Of a stretch of DNA of 64,000 nt, positions 46,601-59,739 are shown piece after piece (the first letter of the stretch is position 1; every line of letters starts with the position of its first letter). The notes beneath the pieces are model-generated. The model was not told the origin of the DNA. It did not search any database and saw nothing but the letters and a program-made list of their open reading frames with translations. Source of the DNA: Amblyornis subalaris (Eukaryota; Chordata; Aves; Passeriformes; Ptilonorhynchidae); contig JACAXG010000025.1 of assembly GCA_018881555.1 (NCBI GenBank), positions 4,223,899 to 4,287,898 of the forward strand, written 5' to 3'. The position numbers were made by a program, and so were the translations under genes.

Positions 46601-49408
46601 AGGGGTTGGGAGAGAGAAGAAAGTAATTTCCATTGTCTTGCTAGTTAAAATCAGTTTTAAATGTGGTATTAGTTGACTACTTAACACTGTCAGAACAGGA
46701 GAGAGGAACCTCTGCAGATTTGCCTGAACTGTTGGCAGTGGTGCAAGGGATGAATACATCTTGTCAGGTCTTTTCAGCAGATGCATCCAAGTGACTGGTG
46801 GACCTCAGGAAGTTCAGGTTTCCGTGGGGACATCTTCTGACTTTACTAGCCTCTGAAGCTGTTTGATCTCCACAAAGCTGGCAAGTACTGCAGGGTAGGT
46901 CCCGTCCCACATTCCTGGAGAATAATTGGAAATGTATTTATTAGCAGAAGATAGGATTGATGAGTATTTTTTTTATTTNGGATTGTATATTCATCATGCC
47001 AACTTGCTTGCATAGTTTTGTTTCTTAGCTGCTACTCAGAAAGTACCTCACTTTAGATTTGTAGTTTTGTGGTCTGAAGGAACAGCCCTGGTAGTTGGGA
47101 ATAGAAATTCTTCAATCTGTTTAAGTTGTACAGTTGTTTAATTAATTTTTTTCTCCCTNTTGCTCTCTTTTTTTTTCTGAGTTNCTGCTTTATTGTGTTA
47201 GGAGCTTGCATTGAGGAGGGGTTTGCCAGAGCAGGGAGTTACATTTTGTGGAAAACTTGGAACCCAGAGCTTGGGGCATTCACAGACCTAGACAGAGGTC
47301 TCACAGAATCACTATGAAGCAGATTTATGAAATGAGGAGTAGGTACTGTGTTTGCTCAGACTTCTACTAGTACACATGTGCAGTGCAGTATTTTCTACTG
47401 TTTAGGCTCTGCTGGAGTAAACTTTACTCAGACCTACTGCTGGAAGGTTAGTTTTTGAAAGTTGGCGTTTCCACAGAAGTGCAGTTAGGAGAATCATGAA
47501 AGCCAGACAGTCTCGCCTTTCTTTTTGTCCCATTCTTTACAAGAAAGGAGAAGTCTGGGTGGCAGTGTGTTCTTAATATAGGCTGCCAGGCAGGATGGAG
47601 AGTGCAAACTTCACCAATAAGGAGGAAAGCAGTGCTTAACAGCAACTAATCCCTCTGTAAAAACCATGGGCTGCATTTAATCTCTTGATACACAGAAGTG
47701 CTGCCCTCTGTGCAAGGATTTGACATGCAGTTTCAGAAAGCTGGTAATCTGTTCTGAAATGATTTAATTTTTGGTAATTCTGCATTGATCATGTTTGGTT
47801 TATTTTAAATAGGTTTAGAACTTTTTGTTAAACTTGCTTTAAGAGCCACGTTAGTTTCTCCATTGTTTTCAAAGTTGACTCTTCAGGAAGGAGATTAGAG
47901 GTTGATACAGCTGAAGTACATTTTTTACTGGGCAATTGCTAATGCTCTACTTTGGAACTATATTAGATGGAGCTGAATGCTTGTTTGCCAGCAGGGATGG
48001 AAAGGGAACTTCAATGCTACAGAAACTACAGTGTTTGAAAACACAGCTAAAAGTGTTTATGCTTTTTTTTTTCCTTTGTACTACTTGGCTTGATTGCACA
48101 TTTTATCAGGCCAGAAACAATAAATGCGTGACTTAACCAACTCAGAGCTGAGTTGGACACTGTTTGCAGAGCGAAATAGCAGTTCTTCCCATTGGATTTA
48201 CTTGGAATGGTGCCAGCAACAGATATAAACTTCTACTGAGTGAGGTATAAAGACTGACATTTGAAGAAAATGTAGATCTCTGCATCTTTTTGTTTAACAG
48301 ATATTCTGGGCCTGTAGCTCTTCAGTACCCTTGTAGGTAAAGTTAACCATTCCTGTAGGTTGTTACAACTTTTAAAGTCTTTTGATCCTACCAGCTCTGT
48401 GAGTCTTAAGTGTGGAAAGACAAACCTTATTTCCATTCCTACTTCTTCAGTCAGTGTGGGGAAAAAATGGGCAAAACCTTGAGGGGGAAAAAAGAATATG
48501 TTTTAAAAAAATGCAGGGAATTCCTTTCCTGGAATTTGAATGTTCAGCTCATTAATTCTGAATTTTCAGGCAGTAAAGTGTTGTCTTGGAGAGATACTCT
48601 CTTTTCCCTCTATAGGTGCAACATGACCCCTTGGTCCACATGTTGAGTCTGACACAAGAGGCCCAAAAGGGGTTTGAGTTATTGTACTGAGGGACAGCAT
48701 ATTTCAAAGGTTGCTTGGAAATATATTTTTGAAAAAAATCTGTTGAGAGAGATGGCAGCTTCTATAAAGGGAGCAGTGAAGAGTTTGAAGTCATTCAGAT
48801 GGAGAAATACACTTGGGTTCTGTACTGAAACACTCCATAAGGTACAATTTCCTCAGCAGAGGAGTCAAATGACTGTTCTGTACATTGAACCGACCTCTGC
48901 AGTAGAAGTATTCTAGAGATTTTCTCTCTTCTGTCTGTTTAGACTGGACAGCCACTGTGAAAGGCCAAGCTTAACTGTGTTAATAAACTTGAGCTGTTAA
49001 AAGGACGAACTCACTCTGATAGCGTTTCCTTCATGTGTACAGTCAGTCTGATTATTTGTTAGTATCTGCAGTGTGACTGCATTATGTATTGCCAAAAAAA
49101 GGCCATTCCCTATTCTGAAACAATTCCAATATAAATATTGGACAGTCTCAGTTAATAAAGATAATTCTGGTTTGTTTCAGGAAAAGTGTATTCCAGAAGA
49201 CTTGAAAGGGTTTTCAGATATTTTTGCAGATGTTTGATATGGATTGTTTTGTGGGCAAAGGTGCAGGGCTATTTTTGAGCAGTAAAATTTTTATGAAAAT
49301 AGCTGAAGAAAGTGGAAAAAGAGATTGTCTTTCTTTGGAGAGGAAGAACAGCTTCATGTGCAGGGCTGGGAGGGGAGGGTTTGGAGACTGACTGTGGTGG
49401 GAGTCATA

Positions 49409-49428
49409 AGGTCAAAGGGGTGACGTGA
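49409..49428 (+). promoter_or_regulatory. DR3-like nuclear receptor site overlapping a CRE-like site
   Basis: AGGTCA (49409-49414), a 3-base spacer aag, then GGGTGA (49418-49423) fits a DR3 (vitamin D receptor/RXR type) arrangement. The overlapping TGACGTGA (49421-49428) is one base from a full CRE. This is a single-site motif reading with no supporting data. Confidence 0.25.
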
Positions 49429-52400
49429 TCCATCAATCATAGAGCTCTGGAATCGTGTGCTGCACCCAATTGCTCATGGTCTGGGACTTCTCTGTGAATG
49501 GATATCNGAGTCAGTTGCCAGACTAGAACTTTTTGCCAAGCTGGAGGCTTTTGCTCTCCTTATTCCATGACCCTTGGTGCCCATAAATAATTCAGGGAGG
49601 AAGTGTGCATTCACAGGCTGGATGCCCTTACCATGAGGCTGTGGATATAGTAAGTTAAAAGAGCTGCTTTGTCATGCTGGTTGAAGGTGACTTAGAGCTA
49701 GGGTGTTTTAGCTGGAANGTCTTCTGAGTTGACAGTCGCAAGTCTCCAGTTGAGGCCTTAATTTTTGAGGAGGCTCTTTGAGGGGAGCACTTTGTGGTGA
49801 TTTTCATCTCCAAAACCAGTGTGGCCCAGATTCTTAACAAGTGCTCTGGCAAGAAAGCTGATGGACTTAGCACTCATTCACAGCAGGAGAACTTGGCCTA
49901 TCAAGCCCAGTTCTCTAATTTGCTGTTGCTCACCCTTCAGCTCTGCTGAAGTAAAAGCAGTCCTGTTGAGTGGAAAGGAGAAGAGCTGTTCAGAAGCTGC
50001 TTGGGGAGAACCAAGAGCCTGATCATCTGTTGACCCGTATGTTCACCCTTCGATGGGACAAACCACATTCTGTAACTCAGCCTGGCCCTGTAGGCACTTT
50101 TCCTAAATCCCCCATGTCTGATCCCTTGNAGCTATCACCCTCAGCTCAGGGAATGCCAGTAGCTGATCCAAATATCTGTGTCTTCCCTTCACCCCATCAT
50201 GCATGCAATGTGTTCCAAACCTGTCCTGCATTTGGGAAACTTTCATCCTTGTTCAGCAAGGTGGTTGTGAACCCTTAAATGAGCTTTGCTGGCCGCTTCA
50301 GGGCTCTGCATCCAGCCTGTCCCTTCTGGAGTCCCTCTCCGGCATTGTTTTGCCTTGTAAGAGCTCTTCTGCCCCTCCCTCCAATCACGCACCTGCTCCT
50401 TTATCTCTTTCTCCAGCCCAGGCATGGCCTCAAATGCCTTTTACGTTTTTTCCTGATTTGGTTGCTTCATTTTGCATTAGGGCCTGTGTAAAAATAAAAA
50501 TACTTCTTGCAAAAGTATCAGCTTTTAAAATGAGTGTTGCAGAGGAGGAGGCAGAGGAATTGAGNAGGGGGATTTGTGCAAACAACACTATTTATACTAT
50601 CTATTCCTCTTGCTAGTGTTACTGTTGGCTATAGATAGGGTTTAATTAAGCTATGTTAAATGCCTACCCAAGTAATAGACATTGATGTTGCTGAAGTCCT
50701 GTTTTCTGGAATGTCACATTGATGCCAACTGAATTAAGTGATGCCATTTGGCTTTATTAACTACAGAGTTATGATGTGGTGACTATCTAGCTTCACAGTT
50801 GTGCCACTTTTTTTCGTCTGTATTTGGTGTCTGCTTAAGGNTGGGACAGACAGAAGAGAGGGTGGAAATTTACCTGCTTTCTTGGAGACTGACATTTCCT
50901 TCTTCTTTATTTTCATGGTATTGATAGACACATATTCTCTCCAGTTTCTGGTTTGTGGAATAGCATGAACTCGGAGGTGTAGTGTTTTTAGCCGCCTGCT
51001 TTGAATAAGAGCAAACTGAGTAGAAAAAAACTGCCCAGAAAGTTATGAATTAGGCATACAACTGCATATGGCTAAGATGGCGTGGTGTCACCAGCACACC
51101 CAACAGCTGTGAGTTCACTGGTCTGTCTCTGGGGCAGTTATGTGGCAGAGTGATGGCAGAGTGCTACCCATGGGAAGCTTTTGCACCCCAAACTTGACAG
51201 ACCAAAGCTGACTGGTTGGGATGACCCTAACAGAACCTGTGTGTCTTCTGGTGAAGCTGTGTTTTCAGCACCTCAGGAACTGGGCCATCTGCCTAAGGTG
51301 TCAAGATTAAAGCATGCAAAGTCTGAAAACTCTGGCTTAAGCTCTTAAGATTCTTAATCTCCCACACTTCTTGAGACGGGTGCCTGCTTCTGGTGTTGGG
51401 TTTGTTCTGGTGGGAGAAGCGACCTCTTCTGAATGGTTATCTTGCTGCCCTCTCTTCTGCTCTGTGCAACTTCTGCTGGGGCACTTTGTGTGTGTAGATA
51501 AAATCTTGTCTTTGCCAGACTAAAGTTTGANCTGACCCAGCTACTCCTGCTGGGACAGCCGATTCACATCACTCTTAAACCACACCTTCCACTGAGATGT
51601 GTCATCTCCACCTGCACCTTTTCCTCCTCCATTCCGCATGCTGCTGCCCCGTTACAATCCCTCTGCTTGTGCGGCTTTACCTGTTTTTCTTTCAAGTCTC
51701 TCCTCACATAGCTACATTTGATAGTAAGTTCTGGATGGGGACTAGAAGGGCAGCAAAAACTATGGGGATAGGGAAAAGACTAGCAGGACACAGGGCAGTA
51801 GGGTGGTGCCTGAGCTGGGGCTTTGGCCTCTGTCCCAGCTCAGCTCAACTAGACCTGTAGCTAGCATCCAGCTTCTTAATGTTATGTTCTCTTTTCTTTA
51901 TATTCTGACTCTCTGAAACCCCTGGCTGAAGGATATAAAATAGGTGAGGAAAAAATTGGAAGCGAAGTTTAAATGACATTTGCCAGGATTTGTTTTTATT
52001 CTCAGAAGCCTGTGTCGTGAAAAAGCAGGACTTTTTCATGTGCTTAAAGATAAATGGGGGGATGAAGGGTAACGGGTAGAAGAGGGAAATATCTATGNTT
52101 TCTTTTTAACTGCTAAAATCTGTAAAGAAAAGGAAAAGATAAACAAATAAATGAACACCATTTTTTTTTTTTGCTAATAAGCTTTTATATAGCAAGGCAA
52201 GCTCATGTATTTATAGAAGGGGAAAAAAAAGTCCACTTAATAACACAGTGAGTTAGACGTGGAGGGAAGATGATGTATCAGTCAAATGTTTGGGGGTGGG
52301 TGAGGGGGTGGGAACATAGATATATTTAAGAAAGAAAAAAGGCAAGAAATAATTCTTGTTTCAGTTTGTTATATAATGTTGGTTATAGCTGAGAACCAAC

Positions 52401-55400
52401 CCTTGAATTCATGCTAGAGTACAAACACAGTGCTTGGGCTGTTCCTACAGGGCAGGCATAATGCAAAATGACCTAAAGAAATGAGAGAGAGAGAGGAGTA
52501 ACATAAGATAAATCAACTTATGTAGCAGGAGCCTTTAAAAAGAACCTGCTGTTGAAGGTGGTTGAATGGCCTAGGGGTAGGCAGACACTGAACTGCATTG
52601 CAAGTGTGTGAGCGTAGCACAGTGTGACTGCAGAGACCAAGTATCCTGCCAGTGAGAAGGGGAATTGCTTCTCCATGCTGTCTGTCACAGCTCCACTCCT
52701 GCTGTATCATTGCTTAATTTAGACTTGACTGACGAGAGAAGCTAAACTGCAAAAACTGTGGGTGAAGAGGGAGGGAGAAGCAACCTAAAATGCTGAAAAT
52801 AGTGAAGGGACTAAAATCTTCCTGTAAAAAAAAAAATCCTGGAATGTCAGGATTTGGGTCAGAGCTAGATGCACACTGGGGCCCCCAGCCAGTTCACCAT
52901 CTCAAGGCTTGTCTTGCTTCTAAGTGTCCTCTGTGGGAGAGGAAATGGTTGGTTTGAGCCCGTGGTTATGTAGGTAAAAGAACCTTTCATCTTAACTGAT
53001 TGGCCATGTGCAAAGGTGGTGCGAGAGCACTTGCAAAACATCCGGAGAGCTGGNGATTTATTTGTGTCTTTTTTTAAACATGCTGTGGATTGCCTTGAGG
53101 AAAATAGCTCTTGCATCCTGGAGATGTGTTCTTGTGTTTTCCTTAACTGCCAGTATGGCTGTTCTTTAGAGAAAAGCAATCCTTATAAAGGCTGATATTA
53201 GAAATATAGAAGGAGCATTAATTTTCTCTTGCAACGGTGAATACAGACTTTTAAGATAGATCTTTGCTTCTACTCAGATTTCAGTTTAGGTCAAATTGCT
53301 ACTATTCACTTATTGCCGTGGCTGGCTTTCTGTTGCAGTGCTGCTGGGCCAGTCTCCCACTTGTACTGGCCAACTTTCTGTTGTTGTGAGAGCAGTTCCA
53401 GAGATTAATGTAACATCTCAGTCACTTCTGAAAGTCACTTGAGGGATTTTTATCTAAGCCACATCCTTAATGTTAGTGTCCTAACCTAGTTTGTTTGGGT
53501 TTGTTTTCAGTGTTGAGTGGCAGCAAAAATCAGTTGTTCCTGTCAGATGAAAAACTTTGGCTTTACCCTTGATTGCTGAATTCACTGAATCTCAGAGCTC
53601 CTCGGGCTGGCAGGAATGGGTAAAAACCTGCCCCCCTTCCAGCCCATTCATGCACATGGTGAGCTGACTGTGACTTACTGCACATAAAGGGGAATGAGAG
53701 GTGAGGATACAGCTGCACAGATTAATGAAATCTGACTCTTCTGGTACAAAAGAGAAAACAAAATGATGTTTCAGTTCCTTTCCACCTTAATTTCAAGGTA
53801 TTTGACAGGTGCTAACAGCAGCTTTCCTTTTCTACTAGTTCATGGTGCACCAGTTTGGTTTCTCCTAAAACAGGTGCCAAAGCCTCCTTTGCAGTTCCTG
53901 CTCAAGGTCAGTGCTACCAGAGAGTCAGAAAAGCAGACTGTTGTGATGGTACAGAGTACCAGTGTCTTCTCCTTCAGTATTCCAATGCACTGACTTTTGA
54001 CAACTGCAGTACAGTATGGATGCCAATGACTTGGACAATTTACCAGGAAAGGAGGGGGAAATGGTGCTGCTAGCTCTTCTCACGATGTTTTTCTTTCACA
54101 CAGGCAGAAATGATTCATCCAAAGTCACTCTTAAATTAGGTGAGATGTCATCCAGGGTGGTTGGGGGAGGAGAGGGAACACTTTGATTTAGGACTGCATT
54201 AAGTTGCTGTCTAGCCAGGTGTACTTGAATATGCCAGGAGACGCAGCAAAAGTGCCTTTTCTGCAGTACTCATGTCCTGTTCTAGGGAGCCCTCTCCATA
54301 AATGGATTATTTGGAGGCTCTAGAGCATAGTATTCCAAACCACATTACCTGCAGGGTCACCATGCCCTCTAATGTAACTCGCAGACAGAGAGTGCCTTTG
54401 CCCTGTGTTATGTGTTTAAAGAGCATTACTCTGATTATCCAGGAGGGTGGATTAATGGATACTTGGAGGAAGAGAGGTGCTCAGGAGGTGAATTTGAGCT
54501 GGCAGACTTGTTAGGCAGAACAGTGCAGTCTACTTGTGAAAAAGTCAACCAAAGAAACAGCTCTGGGGAACTGTCCTGCCNTGAAGAGCTTGGGGAGGCA
54601 GATAGTTAAGGTGCTTGTGTGGGAAGCTGGGTCATTAAAACTCTCACTAATGAGTTGTGGTGATGTTTGAGGTACCCAATAAAGTCTTATAGAGTAAAAT
54701 ATGAAAAAAATTAAAATATCCTTCTGTTCCTCCAGATCTTAGCAGCTAAATTGGAATTGCTCTAAAACATCTGTGTTTCCTAGCTCCAGCCCTCTCCGGG
54801 GGTATAAGAGGAACAGAGTGCTGCCTGGTGGGACACNAGGATCTCAAATGGGAGGCAGTTGGATGTCGCACAGCAGCCAGGTCTCTGTCATCCATGAGTG
54901 GGCAGGGTTGGTGACGAGCTGCCCCTCTCTGTGGTGGACAGAGAAGGGAATGAAGGAGTGACCTGGCCATCAGAAACCTTTTGATGTTCAATGGCTGAGA
55001 GCAACAGTGTGTTGGGAGCTCTACAGGCTGCTTGGGGAAGGGAATGGAAATGTTCTCCTGGTCACAGGAGAAGATCTGATCGTGTAAAAGGAACAAATGT
55101 GCTTTAGGGAGCTGAATAGAAAAACAGGATCCAACTGTACTAGGGGCAATGAAGAACAGGAGAGAGTGGGGGCTGGAGTGGGGCTTCCAGNGGAGGAAAT
55201 GAGGCTTTTTTCTCTAGCGGACACAACACTAGTGCCAGCTCTTATCTATAAAAGTACTGCTTGAGAAGGGCAGGAAAGAAAGGGATTGCCAAAGAAATCC
55301 CTAGAGTGTGATGGTCAGTCTGCCTTGTTTTTCTGGAGCAGGTGTTTGTGGGGGCTGAGTCCTGCCCATGAACAGGTTCTTACAACACCACTGCTGCCCT

Positions 55401-57916
55401 TGGCAGGGGCTGCCTGTGCAGTGCTCCCCGTGCCCATCCTCACAGCCCTGCAAACAGATGCTGGGCCCCCCCCGGTCAACAAGGAGCACTAACACAACTT
55501 GATTTCCTGGGTGAGTTAAGGTTTCACCATCATGAATGGGGCTGTGAATGAAAACCAGGACGGGACAGTGGAGTGGCAGGCCTTGGAAATAAAGTCCTCC
55601 TTGAGAGCCTGCAGTGTCTGGCTGCCAACCTGTGGTGATGGGCAGTGGGAGGGAAAGGGACAGCTGACTTCTCCGTTGAGGGAGGAACCCTGCAGCACAT
55701 TCTTCAAGTCTGGGATGGCATGGGCCCAAAGCCAGTCATGCTGTAGATATGGAAGGGTATCAAAAGCATTGATGGATATTTTTAGCCAGAATGAGTAGGG
55801 GCAAGGGTTGAAGGGGCCAGAAAAAAATTAACTATTCTTGAATTTTCAGTCTCCTGATGCTGAGGAACTGGGTGTCCTCTTTAAGGGATGACTAATTCCT
55901 TGTTTCANGGAGTGGAGAACAGAAAGCGAAGTGTTTTTTTTTCCTTGTCAGATGAAACAAGTACTTGTTTTCAGAGGTGAATTTGTCATGTTTGGAACCT
56001 GCTGCCTTCAGAGCTTCCTTCTCTGTTCTTCCTTGAGCTATTGGTGGATCTATGGCACTAAGACATGTCTTTGTAATGTAAACATCAGCTCCCGCCCACA
56101 TGGAAAATCAAGACTTGAATGATGTCCCTTTCTTTTTAAAAAAAGGATAAGCTTGGAGTTGGAGGGAAGGGTGTTCAAGCAGAAAGCATTGTTCAATTGC
56201 TCTGGTCTGTTACTGTAGGGTTGCTTATCAGAGCTGGGCCATGCGTGTTTATCTACGTCTTCCTGTTCCTTCCCCAACTCGTCCTGCTGTTCCTCCCTCC
56301 CATCCCCAAGATTTTTTTCTATGGTGAAGCTACTGGGGAAGANGCAAAAAGGGGAAACCCGGGGTCTGAAAGATGTGCAGACTCCTGTGCCGTGCTTAAA
56401 GCACTCACCCCTAANGAGTGTCTGGATGATGGAAGATTAAAAAGTTGAAAAGAGGGTGTGTGTCGAGAGAACACCCTCTTCTTTAATTTCTTCCCCCTGC
56501 TGCCACCTCTCTTAGTTTTCTGACTATAAAAACCTGATGGTATTTTTATACACAGGATATTGTCCCCAGTAATAATGGTTGCTCTACTCTAACCCCATGT
56601 GCGTGTACCAACCCAGACAGATTTTTGGTGTGTTATCCTGAAGCTGTGGCTGGAGTAAGCAGGGATGTTAACAAGTGGTTGGAAACGTGATGAAAATGTA
56701 TGAAAACAGAATCTGTTTTCATGGTGACAGGCGGAGAGATGAAAATTCATGTANACTGCTTTCTGCTGCCTTTGCTGTCTGGCTCTATGGCTTCCTTACT
56801 AAAACTCATTGATCTGCTTTCTGTTTGTTGCTGTCTTTCTCTCTAGTGTTCTGTCTAGCTGTCAGTCATGCTTGGATTGATTTTGCTAGTTTTGTAAGGA
56901 AAAAAAGGTGCAAGTCGGGATATCCTGTGCTGAATCGACTGTGACTGCTCTGGGAGGGTCTTGCATGGGAGAGGAGAGGAGGAGATGATGTGAGGTCAGT
57001 CAGTTCTCCTGTTGCTGTGCTTTGTCCATGGAGCATATTGCACCAATGCCACTCATTTCTTTGGGCTTCAGAACTAGTGCCTGCTAGTAACATGTGGATG
57101 ACAGGAAAAAAAGAGAGGGTTGGAGTAACTGTGTTTATTCACCTGTGTTAGTATATCTTGGGACCAATATCTATGCATCTTGGACGCTTCAATCCTGTCT
57201 TGCTTAAGCAGTAAACCTCACTTTGACCATTTGGGAATGTTCTTTTGAACCCTGTAGACTGGCTTTCACTTTTTGTAGCTGGTGTCCTTGCTTTTTAGAA
57301 GGAAAAAGCCCTGTGTGGCTGAGATGTAGCCTATGCAAAGCTGACTCGAGGTTGCAAAAGTAAACAGTTTTTCATCCTGCCCTCACCACTACCCTGTGCT
57401 TGAAACCGGGAAGGCTGCAAGAGAGCCAGGAACATAATCAACATCTTTGTCTCCTTCAGCAATAGCTGAAAGAGACCAGCTGGACTTGCCTACCTGTCAG
57501 AAATCTATCTTGCAAGTGTATACTGCTAACACAATGGTCCCAGCAAGGGTAAGCAACAATGTTCAGGAGTTGTAAAATTATTCACTTGACTTTTTTTATC
57601 ATACCTCCTCAGAGGCTATGTGAGAATACTTGCCCCACTATGATAGAAAGGAAAGGTAATGATATGGAAGGGCATCATGATTTGTACAAAACTAAACAGT
57701 GCATCTGCAACAGAGGCAGTTTTTCAGTGCNGCTTTTTCTGGTTTTAAAGGGAACTGTGACAGTTCCTCCATTCCTTCTATAATAAAGGTTCATGTTTAT
57801 TATTGACCTACATGTAATTTAGGGTTGCTTTGTACCACTGTTGCAGATTCCTTGTACAGCTGCGGGCAAGTTGCTTGTTCTCTAGAGGTCTCACTCTGAC
57901 ATCTTCCAATAATGAG

Positions 57917-57925
57917 GAGGAAGTG
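57917..57925 (+). promoter_or_regulatory. PU.1/ETS-like site in BIN1 intron 1
   Basis: GAGGAAGTG lies in aatgaggaggaagtggttct. It matches the purine-rich PU.1 core well. ETS cores are common by chance, so this is weak evidence alone. Confidence 0.2.
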
Positions 57926-59701
57926 GTTCTGTGCTGGGCTGAAAAAAAGTCTTTGAACACATGTGTGTGCCAAGCCTCTGCACGTAGCCTGCTCTCCTCC
58001 TGACAGTGCTGTTGTAATGCGGGTGAGACTGCCCTGCTCTCTGTGGCAGAAACATACTGGGTTTGTGTTGTCTGTGCTGGTGAAGATTGGCAGAGACAGA
58101 CTGCTTGCTTTCAGCGAGTGTCTTTGGCTTATTTATGCCTCTGCTCTGAAGTCAGAGATGAGAAAGAAAGTGGTTTTAGCTTGCACCGGGGCAGTACCCN
58201 GTGCTGTTGTGTGATGTGCTTGTTTCTTTTGAATCAGAAGAAGGTTCCGTGTTTGTTTCAGAGGAAGATGTCCAAACATTTCACGCTGGCCTGCAGGTGC
58301 ATGTGGAAAAATAGCTGCAGCTGGATACTCCCTCTTCACGAGAAACTGGTGATCGCTCTGATTCTGCATATATTTCTGTCCTTCCATCTTCTTAGCAAAG
58401 CACCTAAGGCCTAGACGGCATCAGCTGTGCATCGTTGAAGTTCCTACTTCCAATCACATCTTCCTTTCGATCCCACATGGTAATCCCCAGCCGTCACCAT
58501 GCTTGGCAGAAAGCCAAGTGCTTAAGGCCTGGATACCCTCTTCAGCTACCGAGAAGGGCTTTCCCCAGAGAGATCCAAGGGAAACCCTGGGAGCCTGGTC
58601 GTGTCACTGTGCTCCCAGCTCCTTTTTGTTGTCAGAAATAGTGCCCCTGCTTTGACTGTGTTTTCCTGCTCTTGGAAAACCTGAAGCTGTCATATTAAAC
58701 AGCTCACTCTTCAGATTTTTCTGTCCTCTAATTATAGACCAGCTGAAACACAGACAACCCTTCCTTTTCCAAGTTAAGTCTTCTTTCTCAGAATCTGTGG
58801 TGTTCCACAGTAATATCTGTTTAGTTGTTGCTCTAGATCCTTCTTGCCCTGTTCTTTTCTTTCTCTTCCCATGATCATAACCTTTGCCTGTGGCAGCTGG
58901 GCTATCGGACCAGAATCCAGATGAAGCTGCCTCTTTGATCCTAGCCTGCATTTAATAATAGGGCTGTGGTTGTTACTGAGGAAATAAAATATCAAGGTGC
59001 ATTGACTCTTCTCTCATCCACAAGTTTAATTAGTGATTTACACAATATACAGTAGTGTCTGTGCTCTGAAGCGGTTGTATGGAATTAGAGACCCTGGGTA
59101 CTCAGATGTGCCTTTCCTGAGTGCTCAGTAATACCTNTTACTCTTGGTACTTATTATATCTAAATGAACAGCGTGTAGTAGATATGACACCATGTTCATG
59201 CTACCTGTGAAACCTCTGCATTCTGAGTTTTGCCATCCCAGTTTTCCTGTTTACTGGCAGCATTTGATGAGTTCTAGTACACAATCCAACTAGTTTTGGC
59301 TGCCCCAGAGCTGGATGATGTTTCTGTGGCACAGCTACACAGGAGCTGGACACACAGAAATTCTTTAAGCTCTTAAATGCTTTCTGAAGTTCATCCTGAC
59401 AGTAGCTACCACAACTGCAGAANGGTCTCATCAATCTGAGAAACTGTCTCAAAAAGCTACATCGTTTTAAAAATGCAATAGTTTAGATGGTACATGTTTA
59501 AAAATGTGATAGTAATGAATTCTCAGAAACCCAGCACTTAGTTTCTTGGAAGGTATGCCTTGGGTGGGCAGCAAAACCTATTCCAAAATTTACATCAACT
59601 GTGAAGATAAGTAGTAAAGGTGGTTTGGAGTTTTGCCATTGCAGGTTTATCTCCATAATATTGGGTCATGCTCTGTGTGGCTTAAAACAGGAGATTCACA
59701 C

Positions 59702-59739
59702 TTTTTTTTTTTAAACACCTTTTTTTTTTTTTTAAACAC
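59702..59739. repeat. Duplicated poly-T plus AAACAC unit
   Basis: T11-AAACAC (59702-59718) is followed after one C by T14-AAACAC (59720-59739). It looks like a slippage-prone tandem duplication. Confidence 0.85.

Noticed and set aside
53580..53650. Possible reverse-oriented CR1 3' end (gaatctcagagctcctcggg)
   Set aside because: Only a loose resemblance to the CR1 tail and no flanking CR1 sequence.
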